This document shows positions 25,898 to 34,672 of a stretch of 38,232 nucleotides of DNA, piece by piece. The stretch is from an uncultured Bacteroidales bacterium (GTDB lineage: Bacteria; Bacteroidota; Bacteroidia; Bacteroidales; JAFGXI01), in the NCBI GenBank assembly GCA_947311115.1, contig CAMZKE010000126.1, positions 1-38,232 of the forward strand. The letters run 5' to 3'. Made by a program: the position numbers and the translations under genes. How positions within the stretch are numbered: position 1 is the first letter of the stretch; each line of letters starts with the position of its first letter. The notes beneath the pieces were generated by a model. The model made no database searches, was not told the origin of the DNA, and saw nothing but the letters and a program-made list of their open reading frames with translations.

Positions 25898-28800
25898 TAT
25901 TCTATAATTATTTTGTGAGTATAAACTTTATCATCAATATTTATTTTAAGGAAATACATGCCTTTTTCCAAACTAGAATTATTAGTTAATATATGTTGAC
26001 CTTTTTGTTGGTACAAGTTAGCCCAAGTTTCTATTTTTGAACCTTTTATGTTGTATAGTTCAATATTTACATATTGTTGCTTTGCTAAATTATATTCAAT
26101 ATTTACAGTTCCTTTTGATGGGTTTGGATATACAGATATTAAAGTAATATTATTTACCGAAGTTTCAACAATACTAGTTGTTCCGTTTACTGCACCCGGT
26201 GTTCCTCCGTTAACATATGATGCTCTCCAACTTTCGGCAAGTGTATTATCCATTGCAGGGCTAATAAGTTCAAGGCTCGGTCCAAAACCATTTGCTTGTG
26301 TAGGCCAAGGCGATTGCTCGTCGTAAACAACAGAATCTATTAATGTTCCGTAGTTACTGTAGAGTCTAATAAGTTCACCTGTATTTGATAATCCAAAACC
26401 ATTTGTGCCTGCACCAAAATCTCCATATTTATCGGCAGTAATATTAGTGTAAATAGAATTGAATGCAGTTAAAGCTCTTGTTAAAAGTATGTATTGTCCC
26501 GGAGCTACGCTACTTCCGGCAGGAATTAAAAACTCGTGAGTATTGTTAGCATCTTTAAATACCCAGTTTGATATATCAACAGTAAAATCATTAGGGTTGT
26601 ATAGCTCAATCCAATCGTTGCTATTCATTGTTGCAGATGCGTTGTACATTATTTCGTTAATTACTAAAGTATCGTAAATAAAACTAGCATCTTCTTCAAA
26701 GTAAGCTGTTAAATTGTATGTTCCTGAAAAATTAAGAGTAACTTGTTCTTGGTTTGGCAAATTAGAATCGCTCCAGCCTGTAAAAACATAACCAGGGTCA
26801 GCTATTGCAGTAATTTCAACAGGAACATTTTCAAAATAAATACCACTCCAAGGGTTAGTTGGTATGTTTATAGTACTTAAATGTAATTTGCCATTTCCAA
26901 CTACTGTTAAATTTATTGTGTCTGTTGCCGGTAACGAGAAATATGACAATATTTGACTTCTTACAGTATTTGGTCTGTTAGTTAAAAATAAATTTACTTG
27001 ATTTATATCGTTTTCCCATGTTGCCATAGTTTTACTTGGGTTCCAACGAGAAAGTTCGTTAGGCATTTCGGCATAAACAATTTGTTTTGTGGAGTCCATT
27101 TTGGCAATTGCAGTATCGGGTAAGAATAATGTATTCATTAAATCTGCACAACGGTTAATTAATTTATGTTTAAATAGGGTGTTTTGTATCATTTTTTGAG
27201 GCATAAAATTAGGCCATTTTTCATTGTATGTATATGCATATTCTGTAAATCCGTTCCACGATAAATTATCTAAAGACCTATCCATATCCCAAATAGTCCA
27301 ACGCCAACGGCCTTGCGGTGAGTTTTCTTTATATGCAAAACTTCCCCAAGTCCACCCTCTGTCCTGAGTAACATGTACATATGCTAACAAATTTATAAAA
27401 TTATCCATGTCAATCATATTTGATACTTGATAAAAATTTGCATCATCACTCCAATCTGCACTATTTATAAAATTCGTTAGATTATTCCATTCGGTCATTG
27501 AACCGTATTTAAGTTCCGGGCCTGTTTTTGTGTATCTTATTAAATCAAAATTCATTGTGCCAATATGGTCTCCAATTGAATATTCATTAATACTTTCTCT
27601 AATGTTATATACTCCCCAATACATTGTGTTAATAGTAAGTATAGCCCAATTTCCTCTTGATGCCCAGCCTCCGCTATAGCGATACATATCGTTTGCAAAA
27701 GGGTCTCTAATTAGTGTTCCTCCTGATGTTGTAATATCATCATCATAACCAGAACGTAATACTATATTTTCGAAACGGGTAACAGGAGAATTTTCGAATA
27801 ATGGATAATGTAATTTGTTTTGACCGTATTTGCTTTCATAAAACAATCGAAATGCTTTTTTTGCCATTCCTACAGAGTTTCCTCCTTGTATTCTAATTCC
27901 TGCGTTTGATGCAAACTCTAAATTGCCGTTTTTAAAATAATGAGGCTGGCAAAAACGTTGCCATTCGTCACCTGTATTCCAAGGGTGTGAGTATATCCCA
28001 ATTGCTCCCCACATATTTAAAGAGTCAATAATAATAGACATAACAGGTAAATTATGTACTTCATCAATAAAATAAATATTACTTGCCGGACGGCTTAACA
28101 TAAGTCCTGTATTTCCTGAAACAGCTCTAATAACTGTTGTTTGTGTAATGGTTATTGGTGAGGTATATACCAAAGAATTTCTTGAAGGGTCATCTCCATC
28201 AAGTGTATAATAAATTGTATCGTTATTGATATTTGGAATTAATGAAATTGTTTGTGTTCCTTGATAGCTTCCTCCAGGTATTGAAAATGTAGGCTCTAGG
28301 GCTACTCCTGAATATCCTTGTGTTGTGTTTTCTGCATTTGGTGTTGGGGTGGGGAATAAGTTGTTTGTAGTACTTCCATTAGGATAACGCCCGTAGCTGA
28401 CATCTTCAAATTGATTATCAAAACTTATTGAATCTACAAGCTGAAGTGTTGCATTGTATAAGCCAACTTCTTCGCCTGAGCCCGATAGTTTAAAATTGGT
28501 ATGAAGTTTTCCTTGTAAAACTTCATTATCTGCCCAAAATAAAATGTATTCGCCAGGATTAAGCGATATATTTGTGTCAATTAAAAATAAATTTGGAACT
28601 AAAAAGTTATCGGTTAAGTACATTCCTGTTAAGCTAACTGTTGATGAGCCGTAATTATATAATTCAATATAATCATCAAAATCGCCATTGTTGTCGGTAA
28701 TAATGGTGGAATTTATAGCACTTATCTCGTTAATACGTATTGTTTGCGAAAAAATATTGGGTGAAATAATTATTAGTAGTAGAAATAAATAGTTTCTCAT
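25897..28800 (-). CDS. CotH-kinase-family protein with two lamin-tail domains and T9SS sorting domain (paralogue A)
   Basis: 967 residues from the ATG at 28800. A GTG at 28827 would add nine residues, but it falls in a conserved leader and is rejected. Signal peptide 1-19 (ending NIFSQ); lamin-tail domain about 22-165 (INEISA, YIELYNYG); chitobiase C-terminal-type module about 167-240 (YYTLDGDDPS); CotH domain about 255-600 with YNIRES and WDMDRSLD (about 503); an InlB-like B repeat about 637-703 (PGYVFTGWSD); a second lamin-tail domain about 713-858 (INEIMYN, DWIELYNP); T9SS sorting domain about 888-967 (SVYPNPSKG). CotH proteins are protein kinases in Bacillus spore coats; here the protein is predicted to be outside the cell. 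The segment HVTQD (about 478) keeps the Asp, but the usual following Asn seems missing. Confidence 0.93.
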   Translation of the reverse strand: MRNYLFLLLIIISPNIFSQTIRINEISAINSTIITDNNGDFDDYIELYNYGSSTVSLTGMYLTDNFLVPNLFLIDTNISLNPGEYILFWADNEVLQGKLHTNFKLSGSGEEVGLYNATLQLVDSISFDNQFEDVSYGRYPNGSTTNNLFPTPTPNAENTTQGYSGVALEPTFSIPGGSYQGTQTISLIPNINNDTIYYTLDGDDPSRNSLVYTSPITITQTTVIRAVSGNTGLMLSRPASNIYFIDEVHNLPVMSIIIDSLNMWGAIGIYSHPWNTGDEWQRFCQPHYFKNGNLEFASNAGIRIQGGNSVGMAKKAFRLFYESKYGQNKLHYPLFENSPVTRFENIVLRSGYDDDITTSGGTLIRDPFANDMYRYSGGWASRGNWAILTINTMYWGVYNIRESINEYSIGDHIGTMNFDLIRYTKTGPELKYGSMTEWNNLTNFINSADWSDDANFYQVSNMIDMDNFINLLAYVHVTQDRGWTWGSFAYKENSPQGRWRWTIWDMDRSLDNLSWNGFTEYAYTYNEKWPNFMPQKMIQNTLFKHKLINRCADLMNTLFLPDTAIAKMDSTKQIVYAEMPNELSRWNPSKTMATWENDINQVNLFLTNRPNTVRSQILSYFSLPATDTINLTVVGNGKLHLSTINIPTNPWSGIYFENVPVEITAIADPGYVFTGWSDSNLPNQEQVTLNFSGTYNLTAYFEEDASFIYDTLVINEIMYNASATMNSNDWIELYNPNDFTVDISNWVFKDANNTHEFLIPAGSSVAPGQYILLTRALTAFNSIYTNITADKYGDFGAGTNGFGLSNTGELIRLYSNYGTLIDSVVYDEQSPWPTQANGFGPSLELISPAMDNTLAESWRASYVNGGTPGAVNGTTSIVETSVNNITLISVYPNPSKGTVNIEYNLAKQQYVNIELYNIKGSKIETWANLYQQKGQHILTNNSSLEKGMYFLKINIDDKVYTHKIIIE

Positions 28801-28843
28801 ATAAATATATTTTTTTATTATAGACACTTTTTTTAGTGAAAAG

Positions 28844-28875
28844 TTGCTTTAGGTCAAACAAAGTTAGTAATTTTA
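28844..28875 (+). promoter_or_regulatory. Possible promoter of the GNAT/FemAB-like gene
   Basis: TTG at 28844-28846, 21-nt spacer and TAATTTTA at 28868-28875 (last base off consensus), six nt before the ATG. It interleaves with the divergent CotH-A promoter. Confidence 0.4.
28859..28866 (-). promoter_or_regulatory. -7 element and conserved leader of CotH paralogue A
   Basis: TAACTTTG on the minus strand. Downstream (28847 to 28820) come GCAACT and GTGTCTAT in the same order as in the leader of paralogue B. The ATG is 58 nt after the box. Confidence 0.6.
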
Positions 28876-28881
28876 TCGAGA

Positions 28882-29751
28882 ATGTTAAAATACCTTGAAA
28901 ATAAAAATATTGATAAAGTAAAATGGGATTTGTTAATTGCCAATTCGGTTAATGGTTTTGTGTATTCAACAAGTAATTATTTAGATATTGTTTGCGAAAA
29001 TTGGGACGCATTAATTTATGGTGATTACCAGGCTATTATGCCATTGCCATACAAAAAGAAATTTGGTGTAAAATACATAATTCAACCTGATTTTTCGCAA
29101 CAATTAGGTGTTGTTTATATTAATAAACCAGATGATGATGTAATAAATAAATTTACGGTTTTCTTAAAAAACAGTTTTCTTTATTTTGCATTAAACTTAA
29201 ATTTTGATAACAATATTAATAATGTGAAATTTATTGATAAAACTAATTTAATATTAGATTTGAATAATAGTTTCGATGAAATTTCAAAGAATTTTAGTAA
29301 AAATACAAAACGTAACATAAATAAATCTAAGAAATATGGATTTGAAATAACGGTTAATAAAGAAATTAGCAGGTTTATTAATTTTTTCAAATCTAATTTA
29401 AAAGAAGAGGTGCCGGAAGAAACAATAAATATTTTAAAAAATATTTTAGATTATTCTGTTAAATATCAAATAGGCGAAATTTATTCAGTAAAAAAAGGTG
29501 ACGAACTTTTAGCCTCAGTTTTTATCTTAACATCGTTTAATCGCTATATATACTTGGCTGCAACTTCTAATGCTAAAGGAAAAGAGTTACGTGCTATGTT
29601 CTTTTTGTTAAATAGTTTTATCGAAGATAATTGTAATTCTAGTAAAATATTAGATTTTGAAGGCTCTGATGTTGAGGGAGTAAAACGATTTTATAAAGGG
29701 TTTGGTGCTATAGAACAAAACTATAAACATATTTTTAAAAAGATATTTTAA
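28882..29751 (+). CDS. GNAT-fold acyltransferase, BioF2/FemAB-like
   Basis: 289 residues, no signal peptide, so cytosolic. The pattern is that of the BioF2-like/FemAB acyltransferases: a first, degenerate GNAT half (about 1-130, with GDYQAIMPLPYKKKFGVKY and FSQQLGVVY), a central basic segment NTKRNINKSKKYGFEI (about 141-156), and a second half with IGEIYSVKKGDELLASVFIL (about 195-214) and the closing FEGSDVEGVKRFYKGFGA (about 258-275). Relatives attach amino acids or acyl groups to peptidoglycan precursors, lipids or surface polysaccharides. The substrate here is unknown. It is flanked by two inverted CotH paralogues, each with its own promoter, so it may be a bystander or a functional partner. 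Confidence 0.82.
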   Translation: MLKYLENKNIDKVKWDLLIANSVNGFVYSTSNYLDIVCENWDALIYGDYQAIMPLPYKKKFGVKYIIQPDFSQQLGVVYINKPDDDVINKFTVFLKNSFLYFALNLNFDNNINNVKFIDKTNLILDLNNSFDEISKNFSKNTKRNINKSKKYGFEITVNKEISRFINFFKSNLKEEVPEETINILKNILDYSVKYQIGEIYSVKKGDELLASVFILTSFNRYIYLAATSNAKGKELRAMFFLLNSFIEDNCNSSKILDFEGSDVEGVKRFYKGFGAIEQNYKHIFKKIF

Positions 29752-29752
29752 T

Positions 29753-29798
29753 TATCTTTGTAGTTTATAGGCAACTAATTTTTACCTAAAGTGTCTAT
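29753..29798 (+). promoter_or_regulatory. -7 element and conserved leader of CotH paralogue B
   Basis: TATCTTTG at 29753-29760 directly follows the acyltransferase stop. Next come GCAACT (29771-29776) and GTGTCTAT (29791-29798), the same order and near-equal spacing as in paralogue A. The ATG is 59 nt after the box. Confidence 0.6.
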
Positions 29799-29819
29799 TT
29801 ATAAATTATACTGTATAAA

Positions 29820-32801
29820 ATGAAAAAAATATTAGCAATTTTATTATTAGTTACCTCTGTAATTACTTATTCGCAAACTAATAACAATGTTTATGAAGAA
29901 GGCTATAATACAATAACAGGTATAGATACAACAGGGTTTTATCTAAATAAAAATTATAAATCAGTAAATATATCATATACGTTAAAAATAAATGAGATTT
30001 GTGCAAACAACGGTTCAACTTATGCCGATGAGTTTGGAGAGTACGATGACTGGGTTGAGTTATATAATTATGGAACAGAAGATATTGATTTAAAAGATTT
30101 GTATTTCTCAGATAACATTAACGAACCATTAAAATTTCAACTTGACTCGTCAATAATTATAACGGCAGGCGGTTTTGTTGTGCTTTGGGCTGATGAGCAA
30201 CCACAACAAGGACGGTATCATTTAAATTTTAAACTATCATCGTCAGGAGAAAGTTTTTTAATTTACGAGCCAAGTATAGGGGTTTTAGATTTGATGAATT
30301 TTGATAATCAGAATTATGACAATACTTATGGCTGCCAGCCTGATGGAAGTACAAATTTGAATTATTTTACAACTGCTACCCCAAATTCTTCAAATACAGC
30401 TACAGGTTTGTTAGATATAGTGCCGGAACCTACAATTACTGTAAATACAGGGTTTTACACCTCGACGCAAACGGTATCGATAAATGAATCTATATCTGGC
30501 ACTGATATATATTATACTACTAATGGAGCAGAACCAACTACAAATTCGTTTTTGTATTCATCAGCAATTACTATTGATACAAATACAATTATACGAGCTA
30601 AAGCGTTTAAAGCTAACTATATACCGAGTTCAGTTGCAACAAAAACATATATTTTTAATGAAGAATCATCAATACCTGTATTGTTTGTAACATCAACTAA
30701 CTCAAATATTTTTCAATCATATGATACACCTGTACACTCTGAGTTAATTGATGAAGATGGTACATCAGTTTTTTCAATAAATGCAGGAAGTCAGTTACAT
30801 GGAGATAATAGTGCTGTACAGAAAAGTTTTAAACTATTTTTTAGGTCAATGTACGGAGCAAATTCGGTAAATAAACAATTGTTTGATAATAAAGATATAA
30901 CACATTTTAAAAGATTAATTTTTAGAGCAGCAGGTAACGATGGAATGGTTACAGCTTCATCGGACAGAGCACATATGCGTGATGGTATAAATGCAACTAT
31001 GGCTATTAAATCTAATTTAAAATTTAAATCATCAGCATATAAAGCTGTTAACGTATATTTGAATGGCGAATATCGTGGTATTTTTAATATGCGAGAACGT
31101 ATAGATAAATACTTTATTGAAGATAATTATGATTACGACGATGATTTGCCTCGTAATATGATTGAGTATGCTTTTGGATATTCAGGTAATTTACATGTTA
31201 TTGCCGGCGAATGGAGCGATTTTTCTGACACTCATCATTATTGCGAAGACAATGATTTGTCAATTCAATCTAATTATGATTATGTGGCTGAAAGATTTGA
31301 TATAGAGGATTTTACTGATTATTGGATATTTGAAACATATATAGGTAATTTCGATTGGCTTACTAATAATATGTTTTTTTGGAGACCTGATGTTCCGAAC
31401 GGAAAATATAGATGGATATTATGGGATACCGACCATGGAATAGGCTTACCTTATAGTAGTTATGGAAATCCTGAATGGAATACTTTAGAATGGGCAACAA
31501 GTACTTGGAGTGGTCGCCCTTGGGATGGAGCCAGAACTAGAATAATAAGAAATTTATTAGAAAATGATGATTATAAGTATTATTTTATTACTCGTTATGC
31601 CGACTTGATAAATAAATATTTTGGAAGCGGTATGTTTACAAATATTGTTGATTCGCTTGAAGATGTTATTGAAGATGAAATTCCAAAACAAATTGCACGT
31701 TGGGGGGTTAGCACAGAAAATTCGTGGGAAGAATCGTTTAATACTATTAGAGATTATATAACTGAGCGACCTGAGAATGTAAGAGAGCATATTAAAGGTT
31801 TATATTCGCTTGAAGATATGTACACATTGCAATTAGATGTATATCCCGAAAATTCGGGCAAATTTAATTTGAATACAATTAGTGTAGATGGAGAATTCTC
31901 TTGGACAGGAAAATATTACGAGAATATGAAAATAACTATAGAAGCAATTCCGATGCCGGGATATCAGTTTGTTGGTTGGCAAAATTCTTTAGAAACAGCA
32001 CAAGAAATAGAAATATATCCTCACGGAAATACAACTGTAGTTGCTCTATTTGAACCTGTTAATTATGATGATTATCCTGTTGTTTTTAATGAAATAAGTT
32101 ATAATCAAGACAATACTTATGCTTCCGGCGATTGGATTGAACTTTATAATAGGTCTGATAATGATGTAGATATTTCCGGTTGGGAGTTTAAAGATAGCGA
32201 TGATAATCATGTATATACATTTCCTCAGAATACAATTTTAGAGGAGGAAGAATATTTGGTTGTATGTTCAAACGAGATTTTGTTTACATCAACTTACCCA
32301 AATGTTGAGAATTATTTAGCCGAATTTAATTTTGGATTAAGCGGAAATGGCGAGTTATTAAGATTGTACAATGATACCATAATTATTGATTCTGTTTTGT
32401 ACGATGATACAGCTCCTTGGCCAACAGCAGCTGATGGGAATGGTCCAACATTAGAGCTTATTAATACAAATTATAATAACGATTTTGGCGAAAATTGGCA
32501 AGCATCCTACGTTGATGGAGGTACTCCGGGAGAGGAAAGTAGCCATTTAGTTAGTAATATAAATAATTATTCTGATAATAATATTTCAATTTATCCAAAC
32601 CCTACTTATAACAAAGTTAATATTTCATTAAACGAAAACTCTGAAATAATTATTTTTGATACTAATGGCAAAATGTATTTGGCAAAAAAAATAAAAAAAG
32701 GAAAAAATATTGTTGATTTGTCTTTGTACAAGCAAGGAATTTATTTTGTTAGAATAATCACAGCAGATAACATTATAACTAAAAAGATTGTTAAACTTTA
32801 G
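29820..32801 (+). CDS. CotH-kinase-family protein with two lamin-tail domains and T9SS sorting domain (paralogue B)
   Basis: 993 residues with the same domain order as paralogue A. Signal peptide 1-19 (ending ITYSQ); lamin-tail domain about 56-195 (KINEICANNG, DDWVELYNYG); chitobiase-type module about 203-275 (YYTTNGAEPT); CotH domain about 285-640; InlB-like B repeat about 670-745 (PGYQFVGWQNS); second lamin-tail domain about 754-900 (FNEISYNQ, DWIELYNRS); T9SS sorting domain about 918-993 (SIYPNPTYN, QGIYFVRI). The CotH part shows FNMRERIDKYF, GNFDWLTNNMFFW (about 508-520) with Asp and following Asn, and LWDTDHG (about 534-540), so the kinase motifs look more complete than in A. It is predicted to be secreted. 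The transketolase gene starts 3 nt after its stop. Confidence 0.93.
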   Translation: MKKILAILLLVTSVITYSQTNNNVYEEGYNTITGIDTTGFYLNKNYKSVNISYTLKINEICANNGSTYADEFGEYDDWVELYNYGTEDIDLKDLYFSDNINEPLKFQLDSSIIITAGGFVVLWADEQPQQGRYHLNFKLSSSGESFLIYEPSIGVLDLMNFDNQNYDNTYGCQPDGSTNLNYFTTATPNSSNTATGLLDIVPEPTITVNTGFYTSTQTVSINESISGTDIYYTTNGAEPTTNSFLYSSAITIDTNTIIRAKAFKANYIPSSVATKTYIFNEESSIPVLFVTSTNSNIFQSYDTPVHSELIDEDGTSVFSINAGSQLHGDNSAVQKSFKLFFRSMYGANSVNKQLFDNKDITHFKRLIFRAAGNDGMVTASSDRAHMRDGINATMAIKSNLKFKSSAYKAVNVYLNGEYRGIFNMRERIDKYFIEDNYDYDDDLPRNMIEYAFGYSGNLHVIAGEWSDFSDTHHYCEDNDLSIQSNYDYVAERFDIEDFTDYWIFETYIGNFDWLTNNMFFWRPDVPNGKYRWILWDTDHGIGLPYSSYGNPEWNTLEWATSTWSGRPWDGARTRIIRNLLENDDYKYYFITRYADLINKYFGSGMFTNIVDSLEDVIEDEIPKQIARWGVSTENSWEESFNTIRDYITERPENVREHIKGLYSLEDMYTLQLDVYPENSGKFNLNTISVDGEFSWTGKYYENMKITIEAIPMPGYQFVGWQNSLETAQEIEIYPHGNTTVVALFEPVNYDDYPVVFNEISYNQDNTYASGDWIELYNRSDNDVDISGWEFKDSDDNHVYTFPQNTILEEEEYLVVCSNEILFTSTYPNVENYLAEFNFGLSGNGELLRLYNDTIIIDSVLYDDTAPWPTAADGNGPTLELINTNYNNDFGENWQASYVDGGTPGEESSHLVSNINNYSDNNISIYPNPTYNKVNISLNENSEIIIFDTNGKMYLAKKIKKGKNIVDLSLYKQGIYFVRIITADNIITKKIVKL

Positions 32802-32804
32802 CTT

Positions 32805-33620
32805 ATGAGTTCGATTTCTGAATTAAAGAATATAGCTAAACATATACGGATTGACCTTTTAAAAAGCATTAGTGAGGCAGGTAGTGGGCATACAGGCGGC
32901 TCGTTAAGTTCGGCAGATATTTTTACTGCATTATATTTTAATATTTTAAATCATAAACCTGACAATCCTAATTGGGCAGAACGTGATAAATTAATATTAT
33001 CAATAGGGCATATTGCTCCGGTATATTACGCCACACTTGCGCATGTAGGCTATTTTTCTATTGATGAATTACAGACATTACGTAAATTAGGTTCTCGTTT
33101 GCAAGGACACCCCGGAAAAGATCATGGTTTGCCGGGTATTGAGCTTTCTGCCGGCTCTTTAGGCCAAGGATTGTCGGTTGCAGTTGGTCTGGCATTAGCC
33201 TCTAAAATTGATAAAAAAAATAATTATATTTATTGTATTAATGGCGATGGTGAATTACAAGAAGGAAGTATTTGGGAAGCAGCAATGAGTGCTTCGCATC
33301 ATAAACTAGATAATTTAATTACGTTTATCGACCGTAATAAACTGCAAATTGATGGGGAAACAGAAAATGTTATGAGTTTAGAACCACTTGCAGACAAATG
33401 GAAGGCCTTTGGTTGGGAAGTTTTTGAGTGTAATGGTCATAATATTGAAGAAATAATAAACACTGTAAATACTGCAAAAACAATAAAAAATAAACCAAAG
33501 CTAATTATAGCTAATACCATTATGGGAAAGGGAGTTAAGTCTATTGAAAATAATCATAAATGGCATGGAAAAGCTCCGTCGAAAACAGAGTTAGAACAAT
33601 TTATTTCTGAAGTTTATTAA
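32805..33620 (+). CDS. Transketolase, N-terminal (TPP-binding) subunit
   Basis: 271 residues, only the N-terminal half of a transketolase, as in organisms with split transketolase. Seen: SEAGSGHTGGSLSSADIFTALY (about 20-41, split here by position), the diphosphate motif GDGELQEGSIWEA (about 147-159) ending in IDRNKLQIDG, and the closing NNHKWHGKAPSKTELEQF. Together with a C-terminal subunit it would transfer two-carbon units between sugar phosphates in the pentose phosphate pathway. The C-terminal gene usually lies right next to it, but here truA follows with a one-base overlap (TAATG) and no C-terminal subunit is in the window. It starts 3 nt after the CotH-B stop, so it is transcribed with a secreted protein gene and truA. 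Confidence 0.92.
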   Translation: MSSISELKNIAKHIRIDLLKSISEAGSGHTGGSLSSADIFTALYFNILNHKPDNPNWAERDKLILSIGHIAPVYYATLAHVGYFSIDELQTLRKLGSRLQGHPGKDHGLPGIELSAGSLGQGLSVAVGLALASKIDKKNNYIYCINGDGELQEGSIWEAAMSASHHKLDNLITFIDRNKLQIDGETENVMSLEPLADKWKAFGWEVFECNGHNIEEIINTVNTAKTIKNKPKLIIANTIMGKGVKSIENNHKWHGKAPSKTELEQFISEVY

Positions 33621-34372
33621 TGATAAATACCAGATACTATATTGAATTAGCATATAAAGGAACAGATTATCATGGTTGGCAAATACAACCAAATGCAATA
33701 ACAGTACAAGAAACTTTAGAAGAAGCACTTTCTGTAAAACTACAACAAGAAATTAGGGTTGTTGGTGCCGGCAGAACTGATACTGGTGTTCATGCTAAGT
33801 TTTTTGTTGCTCATTTCGATAGTTCTAAAAATATTGATAATAAAACTATTTTTGGGCTAAATAACATACTACCAAATGACATTGTGGTGTATGATATAAA
33901 AAAAGTAAACCCCAATTTTAATGCACGTTTCGATGCTCAATCGCGAACTTATAAATATTATATCACAAACAAAAAGAGTCCTTTTTTAATAGAAACTACT
34001 ACTTTTGTAAAAGAAAAAATTAATTTAAATATTTTAAATAGAGCGAGCAATATTTTATTTAACTATACCGATTTTACCTCGTTTAGTAAGTTACATACCG
34101 ATACTAAAACAAATAATTGTAAAATATTTTATGCTAAATGGTATATAGAAAACGAAATTATAGTTTTTGAAATAACTGCTGATAGGTTTCTTAGAAATAT
34201 GGTACGCTCAATAGTTGGAACACTACTCGATGTTAACGCAGGTAAAAAAACAATATCTGAATTTAGTAAAATAATTGAATCTAAAGACAGACGTAATGCC
34301 GGTAAATCTGCTCCTGCACAGGGGTTGTTTTTAACCAAAATAGAATACGACAGAAATATATTTATTAATTAA
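33620..34372 (+). CDS. truA: tRNA pseudouridine(38-40) synthase
   Basis: Modifies U38-U40 in the anticodon stem of many tRNAs. 250 residues, normal length. The opening strand YIELAYKGTDYHGWQIQPNA (about 6-25) is followed by the catalytic loop GAGRTDTGVHA with Asp54. Later come FNARFDAQSRTYKYYI (about 100-115) and DRFLRNMVRSIVGTL (about 190-204), both family signatures. The start codon overlaps the stop of the transketolase half-gene (TAATG), so translation is likely coupled. The next gene, rpmH, has its own consensus promoter. Confidence 0.97.
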   Translation: MINTRYYIELAYKGTDYHGWQIQPNAITVQETLEEALSVKLQQEIRVVGAGRTDTGVHAKFFVAHFDSSKNIDNKTIFGLNNILPNDIVVYDIKKVNPNFNARFDAQSRTYKYYITNKKSPFLIETTTFVKEKINLNILNRASNILFNYTDFTSFSKLHTDTKTNNCKIFYAKWYIENEIIVFEITADRFLRNMVRSIVGTLLDVNAGKKTISEFSKIIESKDRRNAGKSAPAQGLFLTKIEYDRNIFIN

Positions 34373-34395
34373 TTTATAAAAACACATAAACAGTT

Positions 34396-34425
34396 TTGTA
34401 AAACAAAATATTTAGTATATTTTTG
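34396..34425 (+). promoter_or_regulatory. Consensus promoter of rpmH
   Basis: TTG at 34396-34398, exact 19-nt spacer, TATTTTTG at 34418-34425; predicted start near 34431 and a leader of about 32 nt. This is the best promoter match in the window and drives a highly expressed ribosomal gene. Confidence 0.8.
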
Positions 34426-34462
34426 CAGTCCGATTTAAAAAATTAATAAAAAATATATAGCG

Positions 34463-34618
34463 ATGAAACGTACATTTCAGCCTTCTAACAGAAAGAGAAG
34501 AAATAAGCATGGGTTTAGAGAAAGAATGGCCTCTGTAAGTGGTAGAAAAGTTTTAGCAAGAAGACGTGCAAAAGGACGTAAGAAACTTAGTGTTTCTAGT
34601 GAGATTGCAAAAAAATAA
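34463..34618 (+). CDS. rpmH: 50S ribosomal protein L34 (bL34)
   Basis: A 51-residue, very basic protein starting [18 protein letters not shown] and including [22 protein letters not shown], the unmistakable L34 sequence with a short Bacteroidota-type C-terminal extension (SVSSEIAKK). It is part of the large ribosomal subunit. It has its own strong promoter and its own terminator, so it is a single-gene unit. In many bacteria rpmH is followed by rnpA; here it is not, and comF converges on it instead. Confidence 0.98.
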   Translation: MKRTFQPSNRKRRNKHGFRERMASVSGRKVLARRRAKGRKKLSVSSEIAKK

Positions 34619-34641
34619 TAATCTATCGATAAGATAATAAC

Positions 34642-34672
34642 AAGAGAGTTAATATATTAACTCTCTTTTTTT
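34642..34672. terminator. Bidirectional terminator between rpmH and comF
   Basis: A long perfect palindrome, AAGAGAGTTAATA/TATTAACTCTCTT, followed by T on the plus strand. Its T-run touches the comF stop codon at 34671. The A-run on the left is short, so it should work best for rpmH. Confidence 0.85.

Noticed and set aside
28800-28827. GTG start giving CotH-A nine extra residues
   Set aside because: The GTG is part of the GTGTCTAT leader motif shared with CotH-B, where it is out of frame; the ATG at 28800 gives a clean signal peptide.
32805-33620. Transketolase half as a truncated pseudogene
   Set aside because: The protein has the exact length and C-terminus of the N-terminal subunit in split transketolases, with all motifs intact.
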